A stretch of DNA of 64,000 nt from Cupriavidus pauculus (GTDB taxonomy: Bacteria; Pseudomonadota; Gammaproteobacteria; Burkholderiales; Burkholderiaceae): contig NZ_BPUO01000007.1 in the NCBI RefSeq assembly GCF_022179805.1, positions 310,001 to 374,000 on the forward strand, given 5' to 3'. The notes under the pieces were generated by a model, which made no database searches, was not told the DNA's origin, and saw nothing but the letters and a program-made list of their open reading frames with translations. Of the stretch, positions 1-9,947 are shown in pieces. Positions within the stretch are counted from its first letter, which is position 1. Each line of letters begins with the position of its first letter. The translations under genes were made by a program, and so were the position numbers.

Positions 1-1146
<1,146 letters not shown>

Positions 1147-1446
1147 ATGGCTCTCGAAATTTCCGACGTCAAGCGCATCGCGCACCTGGCCCGCATCGAA
1201 ACCAGCGATGCCGAGGCCGAGCAGACGCTTGTGCAGCTCAACAACTTCTTCTCCCTGGTGGAACAGATGCAGGCGGTGGATACCACCGGCATCGAGCCGC
1301 TGGCCCATCCGCTGTCGGCCGTGCGCGACATCGCCCAGCGCCTGCGCGACGACGCCGTGACCGAGACCGACCGCCGCGCCGACTACCAGCGCCCGGCCCC
1401 GGCCACCGAAAACGGCCTGTACCTGGTACCGAAGGTCATCGAGTAA
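1147..1446 (+). CDS. gatC: Asp-tRNA(Asn)/Glu-tRNA(Gln) amidotransferase subunit C
   Basis: Small scaffold subunit of the GatCAB amidotransferase, which converts Glu-tRNA(Gln) and/or Asp-tRNA(Asn) to the correctly amidated forms in the cytoplasm. The 99-residue product begins [17 protein letters not shown], shows the family features (LARIE near residue 15, an acidic middle helix, a TEPLAHP-like GIEPLAHP segment) and ends [11 protein letters not shown], the usual GatC terminus. Length is normal for the family. gatA follows after 53 bp, consistent with a gatCA operon; gatB lies 3 kb downstream after two unrelated exported proteins. Confidence 0.97.
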   Translation: MALEISDVKRIAHLARIETSDAEAEQTLVQLNNFFSLVEQMQAVDTTGIEPLAHPLSAVRDIAQRLRDDAVTETDRRADYQRPAPATENGLYLVPKVIE

Positions 1447-1499
1447 GGGCCACCGCCCCGCCCTGCCCTGACGCCCATCCAGACGCCACCCGACCCCAC

Positions 1500-2999
1500 A
1501 TGACCTTTTCCGCTGATTCCGTGACTTCGCTGCGCCAGATCGCCGACGCGCTGGCCGCACGCTCCGTGTCCGCCGAGGAACTCGCGCGCGACTACCTGGC
1601 CCGCATCGACGCCGCCGCGCACCTGAACGCCTTTGTCGACGTCAACGCCGACCTGACGCTGGCCCAGGCCCGCGCCGCCGACGAGCGCCGCGCCAATGGC
1701 CAGGCCACGCCGCTGACCGGCGTGCCGATTGCCCACAAGGACGTCTTTGTGACGCGCGGCTGGAAATCCACCGCCGGCTCGAAGATGCTGGCCGGCTATG
1801 AAAGCCCGTTCGACGCCACCGTGGTGGAGCGCCTGGGCGCCGCCGGCATGGTGACGCTGGGCAAGACCAACATGGACGAATTCGCGATGGGTTCGTCCAA
1901 CGAGAATTCGTACCAGGGCGTGGTGCGCAACCCGTGGGATACCGAACGCGTGCCGGGCGGATCGTCGGGCGGCTCGGCCGCGGCCGTGGCTGCCGGCCTG
2001 GCGCCGGCCGCCACCGGCACCGACACCGGCGGCTCGATCCGCCAGCCGGCATCGTTCTCGGGCATTACCGGCATCAAGCCGACGTACGGCCGCGTGTCGC
2101 GCTACGGCATGATCGCGTTCGCGTCGTCGCTGGACCAGGGCGGCCCGATGGCCCATACGGCCGAGGACTGCGCGATGCTGCTCAACGGCATGGCCGGCTT
2201 CGATCCGCGCGACTCGACCAGCCTCGCGCCCGAGCAGGGCGGCGTGGACGAGGACTTCACGCGCCTGCTGGGCCAGCCGCGTGCCGGCGCCAGCGCGTCG
2301 CAGCCGCTGGCCGGCCTGCGCATCGGCCTGCCGCGCGAGTACTTCGGCAAGGGCCTGTCGGCCGACGTCGAAAAGACCGTGCGCGCCGCGCTGGCCGAGT
2401 ATGAAAAGCTGGGCGCCACCCTGGTGGACGTGACCCTGCCCAAGACCGAGCTGTCGATCCCGGTGTACTACATCATCGCGCCGGCCGAGGCTTCGTCGAA
2501 CCTGTCGCGCTTTGATGGCGTGCGCTACGGCCACCGCGCGGCCGAGTACCGCGACCTGCTCGACATGTACAAGAAGAGCCGCGCCGAAGGCTTCGGCACG
2601 GAAGTGAAGCGCCGCATCATGGTGGGCACGTACGTGCTGTCGCACGGTTATTACGATGCGTACTATCTGCAGGCGCAGAAGATCCGCCGCATCATCGCCG
2701 ACGACTTCCAGCGCGCGTTTGCCCAGTGCGACGTGATCATGGGCCCGGTGGCCCCGACCGTGGCCTGGAAGCTGGGCGAGAAGACCGCCGATCCGGTGCA
2801 GATGTACCTGGCCGACATCTTCACGCTGTCCACCAGCCTGGCCGGCCTGCCGGGCATGAGCGTGCCGGCTGGCTTTGGTGACGGCAACATGCCCGTGGGC
2901 CTGCAGATGATCGGCAACTATTTCGACGAAGCGCGCCTGCTGCAGGTGGCCCACGCTTTCCAGCAGGCCACCGACTGGCACCTGCGCCGCCCGGCCTGA
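1500..2999 (+). CDS. gatA: Asp/Glu-tRNA amidotransferase subunit A
   Basis: Amidase subunit of GatCAB; it hydrolyses glutamine and passes ammonia to GatB. The 499-residue product is an amidase-signature enzyme with a readable Ser-cisSer-Lys triad: Lys80 in PIAHKD, Ser155 in the PGGSSGGSA glycine/serine motif, and Ser179 in [10 protein letters not shown]. The C-terminal part has the [15 protein letters not shown] segment seen in bacterial GatA proteins. Length matches the family (about 480-500). It lies directly after gatC in the same direction. Confidence 0.98.
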   Translation: MTFSADSVTSLRQIADALAARSVSAEELARDYLARIDAAAHLNAFVDVNADLTLAQARAADERRANGQATPLTGVPIAHKDVFVTRGWKSTAGSKMLAGYESPFDATVVERLGAAGMVTLGKTNMDEFAMGSSNENSYQGVVRNPWDTERVPGGSSGGSAAAVAAGLAPAATGTDTGGSIRQPASFSGITGIKPTYGRVSRYGMIAFASSLDQGGPMAHTAEDCAMLLNGMAGFDPRDSTSLAPEQGGVDEDFTRLLGQPRAGASASQPLAGLRIGLPREYFGKGLSADVEKTVRAALAEYEKLGATLVDVTLPKTELSIPVYYIIAPAEASSNLSRFDGVRYGHRAAEYRDLLDMYKKSRAEGFGTEVKRRIMVGTYVLSHGYYDAYYLQAQKIRRIIADDFQRAFAQCDVIMGPVAPTVAWKLGEKTADPVQMYLADIFTLSTSLAGLPGMSVPAGFGDGNMPVGLQMIGNYFDEARLLQVAHAFQQATDWHLRRPA

Positions 3000-3031
3000 C
3001 AGACCGCACCCGACCCGACGCCGAAACCGCC

Positions 3032-3502
3032 ATGCGCCTGCATGCCCTGCCCCGCATCCCGCTGAGACTGGCCGCCGCCCTGGCGCTGGCCGTCACGCTG
3101 GCGGGTTGCCAGATTCCGTTCATGGGCCGCTCCACGCCCATCGCGGCACGCGACATCGACCTGGCGGGCAACTGCCAGCGCACCGAGGAAGACGGCTTCC
3201 GCGAGGACGCGCAGCTGCGCGTGTCGGACAACACCGTGCAGCAGCTGAACTGGAAACTGTGGGTGGGCAAGCGCGGTTCGTGCAGCTTCAACCTGGCCGA
3301 TTTCCGCCAGGTGCGCAAGACGCCGCACATCGAACTGCGCGCCAACGACGGCAGCGCCTGCAAGCTCATGGTCTGGCAGGACCCGCGCCGGGTCACGCTG
3401 GCGCATGCCAGCTGCCAGTCGCACTGCACGCCAGGCATCTATGAAGAAGCGTGGCCGGTGATGTTCGAGCCGGACTCCGGCGCCTGCGCGCAAACACGCT
3501 GA
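3032..3502 (+). CDS. Small predicted lipoprotein, unknown function
   Basis: A 156-residue protein with a lipoprotein signal peptide: basic N-terminus, hydrophobic stretch over residues 10-22, and a lipobox TLAGC with the lipidated cysteine at position 26. The mature part has five further cysteines (in GNCQR, GSCSF, SACKL, ASCQSHC), suggesting disulphides in the periplasm, and no domain that I recognise. It sits 32 bp after gatA and 16 bp before the next gene on the same strand, so it is probably co-transcribed with the gat genes. Function cannot be assigned. Confidence 0.75.
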   Translation: MRLHALPRIPLRLAAALALAVTLAGCQIPFMGRSTPIAARDIDLAGNCQRTEEDGFREDAQLRVSDNTVQQLNWKLWVGKRGSCSFNLADFRQVRKTPHIELRANDGSACKLMVWQDPRRVTLAHASCQSHCTPGIYEEAWPVMFEPDSGACAQTR

Positions 3503-3518
3503 AACTGGCCGATCCACG

Positions 3519-4595
3519 ATGCCGCGCCGATCGCTGCTCCCGCCCCCGCCCTCGCCGATGGTTCCGACCACGGCGGGACGCTGGCTGCGCGGAGCGCTGG
3601 CCGGTGTGGCGATAGTGGTGGCGCTGATGCCTACGGCACCGGCGCAGCCAACGCTCACGTTGGCGCAGTTGCCGCCGGTGGCCCCGCCGCCGCTGGTGGC
3701 ACCCAGCGCAGCCGCCATGGCCGCACCATCCACCGCGACAGAGCCGGCCACGGCACGCGTGCGCCTGCCCGCCGAAGCGGGTACGCCCGCGCTGACCGCG
3801 TACTGGTTCATGCCGCGCGAAGGCTCGGCGGCACGCAGCCAGCAGTTGCCGGTGGTGGTGGCGCTGCACGGCTGCGGCGGACTCGTGGACATGAAGGTGG
3901 CGGCCCGGCGTGCCGGCACGATCGAGGATGTGATCGACCCGGCGGCCGGCCTGCAGAGCCGCTACCGCGAGTACGCGCACTGGCTGACCGAACGCGGCTA
4001 CGCCGTGCTGATGCCCGACAGCTTCAGCCCGCGCGGCAAGGCGCAGGGCATCTGCACCGAAGCGCTCGATGCGCGCTCGATCGACGACAAGACCCGCCGC
4101 GCCGACGCGATTGCCGCGCTGCGCTGGGTGGCGAAGCAGCCGGGCATCGATACGCGCCGCATCGTGCTGCTGGGCTGGTCCAATGGCGCGCAGGCCGTGC
4201 TGGCCACGATCGACGCCAGCCGGGCCTGGCCGGCCGACACGCCGAACGTGGACCGCGCCGTGGCGTTCTACCCCGGCTGCCGGCGCGCGGTGCAGCAGCA
4301 CGATTTCAAACTGCGCACGCCGCTGCTGCTGCTGATCGGCGGCGCCGACGACTGGACGCCCGCCACGCGCTGCGCCATGCTGCAGAATGCGGTGCAGAAC
4401 CGGCAGCCCAACGCGCGCTTCCGGCTGGAGATCTACCCGGGTGCCTATCACGGCTTTGACGGCACCAGCGAACTGCACGTGCGGCGCGACATCGCCGCGC
4501 GGCATGGCTCCGGCGTCACCGTGGGCGGCGACGCCGTGGCCCGCGTGGCCGCCCTGGCGCAACTCGATTCATGGCTCGCGAGCGCCGATCCCTGA
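3519..4595 (+). CDS. Exported dienelactone hydrolase-family alpha/beta hydrolase
   Basis: A 358-residue alpha/beta hydrolase with an N-terminal hydrophobic segment (about residues 21-42) that could be a signal peptide or anchor, followed by a proline/alanine-rich linker to about residue 75. The hydrolase core shows VALHGCGG (oxyanion region), the nucleophile elbow GWSNG with Ser221, the acid in GGADDWTP (Asp277/278) and the base in GAYHGFDG (His311), so the triad looks intact. The spacing and the YHGF motif fit the dienelactone hydrolase/DUF-type carboxylesterase group. Substrate is unknown. It lies between the lipoprotein gene and gatB on the same strand. Confidence 0.85.
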   Translation: MPRRSLLPPPPSPMVPTTAGRWLRGALAGVAIVVALMPTAPAQPTLTLAQLPPVAPPPLVAPSAAAMAAPSTATEPATARVRLPAEAGTPALTAYWFMPREGSAARSQQLPVVVALHGCGGLVDMKVAARRAGTIEDVIDPAAGLQSRYREYAHWLTERGYAVLMPDSFSPRGKAQGICTEALDARSIDDKTRRADAIAALRWVAKQPGIDTRRIVLLGWSNGAQAVLATIDASRAWPADTPNVDRAVAFYPGCRRAVQQHDFKLRTPLLLLIGGADDWTPATRCAMLQNAVQNRQPNARFRLEIYPGAYHGFDGTSELHVRRDIAARHGSGVTVGGDAVARVAALAQLDSWLASADP

Positions 4596-4673
4596 CGCCT
4601 TTTGCAGGCCAGGGACTGGATTCGACGCCAAACGTACACAGATACAGACAGTACTCAAATTAGGAATACCGCC

Positions 4674-6128
4674 ATGCAATGGGAAGTGGTGATCGGCCTG
4701 GAGACGCACGTACAGCTCTCCACGGCTTCCAAGATTTTCTCCGGCACCTCCACCGCGTTCGGCGCCGAGGCCAACACGCAGGCGTCGCCGGTTGACCTGG
4801 CCCTGCCCGGCGTGCTGCCGGTGCTGAACCGTGGCGCCGTCGAGCGCGCCATCCAGTTCGGATTGTCGATCGACGCCAAGATCGCGCCGCGCAGCGTGTT
4901 CGCGCGCAAGAACTACTTCTACCCCGACCTGCCGAAGGGCTACCAGATCAGCCAGTACGAGATTCCGGTGGTGCAGGGCGGCCAGGTGACGATCCAGGTG
5001 GAAGGCAAGCAGGGCGTCTACGAGAAGACCGTCAACCTGACGCGCGCCCACCTTGAGGAAGACGCCGGCAAGTCGCTGCACGAGGACTTCGCGGGCATGA
5101 CCGGCATCGACCTGAACCGTGCCGGCACGCCGCTGCTGGAAATCGTGACCGAACCCGAGATGCGCAGCTCGGCCGAAGCCGTGGCCTACGCCCGCACGCT
5201 GCATTCGCTGGTGGTGTGGCTGGGCATCTGCGACGGCAACATGCAGGAAGGCAGCTTCCGTTGCGACGCCAACGTGTCCGTGCGCCCGGTGGGCCAGGAG
5301 AAGTTCGGCACGCGCCGCGAGATCAAGAACCTGAACTCGTTCCGCTTCCTGCAGCAGGCCATCGACTACGAAGTGCAGTGGCAGATCGCCGAGATCGAGG
5401 ATGGCCGCGACATCATCCAGGCCACCGTGCTGTTCGACCCGGACACCGGCGAGACGCGCGCGATGCGCACCAAGGAAGACGCGCACGACTACCGCTACTT
5501 CCCCGATCCGGACCTGATGCCGCTGGAAATCGATGCCGCCTGGATCGGCCGCGTGAAGGATGCGCTGCCCGAACTGCCGGCCGCGATGCAGCAGCGCTTT
5601 GTGTCGCAGTACGGCCTGTCGGCCTACGACGCCAGCACCATCACCGCCACGAAGTCGCAGGCCGCCTACTACGAAGCCGTGGTCAAGGAAGTGGGCGCCG
5701 CCAGCGCCAAGCCCGCCGCCAACTGGCTGATGGGTGACGTGGCATCGCAACTGAACCGCGACAACATCGCGATCGACGAAGCGCCGGTGCGCCCCGCGCA
5801 ACTGGCAAAGCTGCTGGCGCGCATCGCCGACGGCACGGTGTCGAACAACACGGCCAAGAAGGACGTGTTCCCGGCAATGTGGGCCGGCGAGTCCGGCGGC
5901 GACGCCGACGCGATCATCGCGGACAAGGGCCTGAAGCAGATGTCCGACACGGGCGAGCTCGAAAAGATCATCGACGACGTACTGGCCGCCAACGCCAAGT
6001 CGGTGGAAGAGTTCCGCGCCGGCAAGGAAAAGGCGTTCAACGCACTGGTGGGTCAGGCGATGAAGGCTACGAAGGGCAAGGGCAACCCGGCGCAGGTGAA
6101 TGAGCTGCTCAAGAAGAAGCTGGGCTGA
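4674..6128 (+). CDS. gatB: Asp/Glu-tRNA amidotransferase subunit B
   Basis: tRNA-binding and kinase-like subunit of GatCAB, which phosphorylates the misacylated glutamate/aspartate before amidation. I chose the ATG at 4674 because the protein then starts [15 protein letters not shown], the conserved GatB N-terminus; upstream in-frame codons add unrelated residues. The 484-residue product has the motifs [37 protein letters not shown] and [11 protein letters not shown] typical of the family, and a C-terminal YqeY-like helical region ending [13 protein letters not shown] strong terminator follows directly. Confidence 0.98.
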   Translation: MQWEVVIGLETHVQLSTASKIFSGTSTAFGAEANTQASPVDLALPGVLPVLNRGAVERAIQFGLSIDAKIAPRSVFARKNYFYPDLPKGYQISQYEIPVVQGGQVTIQVEGKQGVYEKTVNLTRAHLEEDAGKSLHEDFAGMTGIDLNRAGTPLLEIVTEPEMRSSAEAVAYARTLHSLVVWLGICDGNMQEGSFRCDANVSVRPVGQEKFGTRREIKNLNSFRFLQQAIDYEVQWQIAEIEDGRDIIQATVLFDPDTGETRAMRTKEDAHDYRYFPDPDLMPLEIDAAWIGRVKDALPELPAAMQQRFVSQYGLSAYDASTITATKSQAAYYEAVVKEVGAASAKPAANWLMGDVASQLNRDNIAIDEAPVRPAQLAKLLARIADGTVSNNTAKKDVFPAMWAGESGGDADAIIADKGLKQMSDTGELEKIIDDVLAANAKSVEEFRAGKEKAFNALVGQAMKATKGKGNPAQVNELLKKKLG

Positions 6129-6146
6129 TTGCTCGTGCTGAAATGG

Positions 6147-6179
6147 AAAAGGCCACGCTGCAGCGTGGCCTTTTTTTTT
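6147..6179 (+). terminator. Rho-independent terminator after gatB
   Basis: A perfect 10-bp palindromic stem (GGCCACGCTG / CAGCGTGGCC) at 6151-6170 is preceded by four A and followed by nine T, 22 bp beyond the gatB stop. Confidence 0.93.
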
Positions 6180-6180
6180 G

Positions 6181-6312
6181 CTCCCCTCTCCCACGAAGTG
6201 GGAGAGGGGCTGGGGGAGAGGGCTTGAGGCTCTGCTTGCCGACTTGTCGCAATTTGCACCGCTGGCCCTCTCCCCCGCCCCTCTCCCGCATAGCGGGAGA
6301 GGGGAGAAAACC
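6181..6312. repeat. REP-like paired palindromic repeat, copy 1
   Basis: Two inverted GC-rich modules flank a central segment. The left hairpin is CCCCTCTCCCAC...GTGGGAGAGGGG, the spacer runs through TTGTCGCAATTTG, and the right hairpin is CCCCTCTCCCGC...GCGGGAGAGGGG followed by AGAAAACC. Almost the same 132-134 bp sequence recurs at 23255-23388, and the left module alone at 18070-18111. It sits between the convergent ends of gatB and the small transglutaminase gene. Confidence 0.9.
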
Positions 6313-6334
6313 AGGGGGATGCGGGACGGCATTC

Positions 6335-7243
6335 TCAAACCACCGGCACCACACTCACTTCCACCTCCACCGTATGCTCCCCCCCACCGACGATCACCCC
6401 GTGCAGCAGCGGCACGTCGCTGTAGTCGCGCGCAATAGCCAGCGTCACATGGCGCGTATCGGCCAGCACATCGTTGGTGGGATCAAGATCGATCCACCCT
6501 GAAGCAGGACACCAGACCCCGGCCCACGCATGCGACGCATCGGCGCCCAGCAGGCGCGGCTCGCCCGGCGGCGGGTCGGTGCAGAGGTAGCCGCTGACAT
6601 AGCGTGCGGCCAGTCCGATCGAGCGCAGGCAGCCGATCATCACCTGGGCAAAATCCTGGCACACACCGCTGCGCAGCGCGAACGCCTCCAGCGCCGGGGT
6701 ATGCACCTCGGTCGACTCCCCGTGGTATTCGAAATCGGCGTGGATGCGATGCATCAGGTCGAGCGCGCCTTGCGCCACGGTCACGCCCGGCGCAAAGCTT
6801 TGCAGCGCGTAGTCGCGCAGGTCGGCATGCAGTGCGACGTTCGGCGATGCGTAGACGAACTCCGACTCGGGATGGAACGGCTGCCCGGCGTGGTAGCGCA
6901 GCATCTGCGCGGCGTCCTCCCACGGTGTGCCCTGTTCGGCATCGAACGCGGCCCAGCGCGGCGTAAGCGTGACGGTGCTGCAGGTGGTCAGGCGCATCGT
7001 CTCGTGCGGCACGTCGAGCATGAAGTGCAGCACGTTGTTGCCGAACGCATCGGTACGCATGTGGTTATGCGACGGCGTGGGCTCCACGTCGGTTCGGTGC
7101 GCGCTCACCGCCTGCCACGGATACGACGGCGGCGTCACCACCGCGCGCTGCTGGGCGTGCTCCACGGGCCACGCGTACTGGTACGTGGTGACGTGATGCA
7201 CATCGAGTGTCGTGGGCAGTCCCGGGGTTGTGGCGTCGGTCAT
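6335..7243 (-). CDS. Transglutaminase-fold protein (small)
   Basis: A 302-residue protein with the bacterial transglutaminase-like N-terminal beta domain (about 12-110, HHVTTYQYAWPVEHAQQ) followed by a papain-like transglutaminase core. The catalytic triad is visible: Cys195 in SGVCQDFAQ, His238 in ADASHAWAG and Asp254 in WIDLDPTN. There is no signal peptide, so it is likely cytoplasmic. I chose the ATG at 7243 because it precedes the conserved domain and overlaps the upstream gene by 4 bp (translational coupling); the longer frame adds low-complexity residues. It is the last gene of a three-gene cluster with the ATP-grasp/alpha-E fusion and the DUF2126 transglutaminase. Substrate unknown; a peptidase, peptide-ligase partner or cross-linker role is possible. 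Confidence 0.92.
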   Translation of the reverse strand: MTDATTPGLPTTLDVHHVTTYQYAWPVEHAQQRAVVTPPSYPWQAVSAHRTDVEPTPSHNHMRTDAFGNNVLHFMLDVPHETMRLTTCSTVTLTPRWAAFDAEQGTPWEDAAQMLRYHAGQPFHPESEFVYASPNVALHADLRDYALQSFAPGVTVAQGALDLMHRIHADFEYHGESTEVHTPALEAFALRSGVCQDFAQVMIGCLRSIGLAARYVSGYLCTDPPPGEPRLLGADASHAWAGVWCPASGWIDLDPTNDVLADTRHVTLAIARDYSDVPLLHGVIVGGGEHTVEVEVSVVPVV

Positions 7244-9918
7244 GGCAGATCGGTCTCGGGCGCCACGCCGGCATGGCTGAAGTAGCGGCCGCCGATTTCC
7301 TCGGACAGCCTGGCCATGCGTGCGCCAAGCTGGTCGCACAGGGCCGCCAGCTTGGCGTGCCGGCCGCGCTCGCGCTCGCACAGCAGCGAGCGCGACGGCA
7401 GTGCAGTGGCCGGCGGCAGCAACTCGGCCAGCGGCACGCGCGATTGCCCCGTGCCGCCGGGCGGCAGTTGCGCCAGCTTTTCGCGCAGGCGGTCAAGCAC
7501 GCCGTAGATGCCGCGCGGGTTGGTCGGCTCCAGCACCAGCAGGTCCACCAGCGCGGCCACATCGGTTCGGCCCGGGAACAGCGAGCGGTAGGTGAGCGTG
7601 CTGTCGAACAGGTGCAGCAGCAGGTCGAAGCCGCTGCGCGACTCCAGCGCGCCGCTGCCTTCCGCCACTTCCAGGAACAGCGCCAGCGTGCCGAGCCGCT
7701 CGATATGGCGGCCGATGAACACCAGCCGCCACGCCTCGTCGCGCGTCATGCGGTCGCCCTGCGCGCCGCTGATGGCGCCAAGCTGCATCGCCAGATGCTC
7801 CAGCGCGGCCAGCACCTTCGAGCGGTCGTAAGCACGCTCGCCGTGCCCGGCGGTGCCGGCCGGGCACGCGGCGTCGGCCATCGCGTCCTGGAAGTCGTTG
7901 CGCGCGGCCAGGATGGTGCGCCAGTGGTCGTTCGACAACCGGTTGCGGATCTCATTGGCGGCACGCGCATGGCTGGCCAGTGTCGGCATCAGCCCCATGC
8001 TGCCGTCCGGATCGGCCAGCGCCGACACCAGGCTGCGTTCGAACACACGCAGCGACGCCTGTGGCGATGGCGTCTGGGGCGTCACCAGCCCGAACCACTG
8101 CGCCAACTGGCCCAGCATGTTCAGCGTGCCGTCGTCGGTCTCGTCGTTCGATTCGATCGATCCCAGGATCTGCCGGCACACGCGCACCACGTTCTCGGCA
8201 CGTTCGGCGTAGCGGCCGGCCCAGAAAAGGTTCTCGGCCGCGCGGCTCGAAACCGCCAGCGGCCGCGTCACGGCGGACCCTGCCAGTGACGGCACACCCG
8301 TGCGCGCCACGCGCGGCATCGGCATCAGGCCCTGCGCGGGTTGGCTCGACAACACCCAGGTGTCCGCACTGGTGCCGCCCAGTTGCATCGATACGGCTTC
8401 CAGGTCCGGCGGCGCCAGCCGCGTGAAGCCGCCCGGCATGACCTGCCAGCCGCCATTGCCGTCGGCCACCGCGAACACACGCAGCATGGCCGCGCGCGAG
8501 CCGATGCGGCCGCTGCTGCCACCACGCTGGTCGCCCGGCTCCCAGCACGGCGTATGCGACAGCGGCAACGGTGCCTGCAGCGTGTAGCGGTCGGGGGTCG
8601 CGGCCAGGCGCGCGCGCCACGCATCCAGCTTCTGCAAACCCCGCTCCATGCCGAGCGGCGCATCGCCGGGCGTGCGCGGATAGGTGGGCATCACGAATGC
8701 TTCATCCAGCAGGCGCAGCGCTTCTTCCTGCGCGGCGGCCTCGCCGCACCACCAGCTCATTACCGACGGCAGCGCCAGCGGCTGGTCCAGCAGCGCCTGC
8801 GAGATGCCGGGCAGGAAGCCGTGGATGGCGGGAGACTCCAGAAAGCCCGAGCCCGGCACGTTCGACACCGTCACGTTGCCCGCGCGCATCGCCTCCAGCA
8901 GCCCGGGCACGCCGATCATCGAATCGCCGCGCAACTCCAGCGGGTCGCAGAACACGTCGTCGAGCCGGCGCAGGATCACGTCCACGCGTTCCAGCCCGCC
9001 AAACGTCTTCAGGTAGACCACGTCGTTGCGCACGGTCAAGTCCTTGCCCTCCACCAGGGTGATGCCCAGGTAGCGCGCCAGGAACGTGTGCTCGAAGTAC
9101 GTCTCGTTGAACGGGCCCGGCGAGAGCAGCACGATCTGGCGCCCCGTGCCCGTACCCGTACCTGCGCTGGCGCCCTCTTCCGCCGAAGCCGGCGCCGACG
9201 CCGATTCGGGCGACGCGTGCGCAAGCGTGGAGATCAGTTGGGAAAACGCCGGCGGCAGGCGTCGCACGCGCAGGTCGCGGAACGCCTCGGCGTACTGGCC
9301 CGAGATGATGAGCCGGTTCTCCAGCGCGTAGCCCATGCCCGACGGCGTTTCCGTGCGATGCGCGATGACCGTCCAGCCGCTGTCGGTGTGCACCAGGTCC
9401 ACCGCGATGGTCTGCAGGAAGCTGCCGCCCGGCGGCTGGTAGCCTTTGAGGGGCCGCAGGTAACCGGGATGACCGTAGACCAGCCCCGGCGGCAGCAGCC
9501 CGCGCGTGAGCAGCGTCTGCGGGCCGTAGATGTCCGCCATGATCGCGTTGGCCAGCGTGGCGCGCTGCGTCACGCCGGCTTCGATCACGTCCCAGTCGGC
9601 CTCTGAGATCAGGAACGGAAACACCTCCAGTTGCCAGGCGCGCGCGCCGCCTTGGTCGGCGTAGACGTTGTAGGTGACGCCGTTGTCGCGGATCTGGCGC
9701 GATACGGCGGCCGCATGCGCGTTCAGCGTGGCGGGCCGCAGGTCGTCGAGCAGGCCGAAGAAGCGCGCCCACGTTTCGCGCAACGCGCCGTCGGGTAGCC
9801 GCAGTTCGTCGCGATGGCCCTCGGGCACGGGCAGCGCCAGCCCCGCCAGGGCGGCCGGCTTGTTCCGTCCGTCCGGTCCATCCGGGCCATCGAAGGGCAA
9901 CGACGACTGCAAGGACAC
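7240..9918 (-). CDS. Circularly permuted ATP-grasp / alpha-E domain fusion protein
   Basis: An 892-residue fusion. Residues of about 60-490 match the circularly permuted ATP-grasp family (DUF404/DUF407), with DNGVTYNVYAD, IMADIYGPQTLL, GYLRPLKG and VYLKTFGGLERVDVILRRLDD. Residues of about 560-885 match the helical alpha-E (DUF403) domain, with SRAAENLFWAGRYAERAENVVRV and FDLLLHLFDSTLTYRS. In many genomes these two parts are separate neighbouring genes. ATP-grasp enzymes form amide or peptide-like bonds, so this is an inferred amidoligase acting with the flanking transglutaminase-fold proteins. A low-complexity SASAPASAEEGASAGTGTG loop lies near residue 240. Start ATG is at 9918; the gene ends in a 4-bp overlap with the small transglutaminase gene. 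Confidence 0.9.
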   Translation of the reverse strand: MSLQSSLPFDGPDGPDGRNKPAALAGLALPVPEGHRDELRLPDGALRETWARFFGLLDDLRPATLNAHAAAVSRQIRDNGVTYNVYADQGGARAWQLEVFPFLISEADWDVIEAGVTQRATLANAIMADIYGPQTLLTRGLLPPGLVYGHPGYLRPLKGYQPPGGSFLQTIAVDLVHTDSGWTVIAHRTETPSGMGYALENRLIISGQYAEAFRDLRVRRLPPAFSQLISTLAHASPESASAPASAEEGASAGTGTGTGRQIVLLSPGPFNETYFEHTFLARYLGITLVEGKDLTVRNDVVYLKTFGGLERVDVILRRLDDVFCDPLELRGDSMIGVPGLLEAMRAGNVTVSNVPGSGFLESPAIHGFLPGISQALLDQPLALPSVMSWWCGEAAAQEEALRLLDEAFVMPTYPRTPGDAPLGMERGLQKLDAWRARLAATPDRYTLQAPLPLSHTPCWEPGDQRGGSSGRIGSRAAMLRVFAVADGNGGWQVMPGGFTRLAPPDLEAVSMQLGGTSADTWVLSSQPAQGLMPMPRVARTGVPSLAGSAVTRPLAVSSRAAENLFWAGRYAERAENVVRVCRQILGSIESNDETDDGTLNMLGQLAQWFGLVTPQTPSPQASLRVFERSLVSALADPDGSMGLMPTLASHARAANEIRNRLSNDHWRTILAARNDFQDAMADAACPAGTAGHGERAYDRSKVLAALEHLAMQLGAISGAQGDRMTRDEAWRLVFIGRHIERLGTLALFLEVAEGSGALESRSGFDLLLHLFDSTLTYRSLFPGRTDVAALVDLLVLEPTNPRGIYGVLDRLREKLAQLPPGGTGQSRVPLAELLPPATALPSRSLLCERERGRHAKLAALCDQLGARMARLSEEIGGRYFSHAGVAPETDLP

Positions 9919-9947
9919 GGCGCGGTGTCTCCTGTTGGCCAGGCACG

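Noticed and set aside
1383..2981. 532-codon open frame antisense to gatA
   Set aside because: Mirror frame of a strongly conserved gene in GC-rich DNA; its translation is His/Arg/Gly-rich with no recognisable domain.
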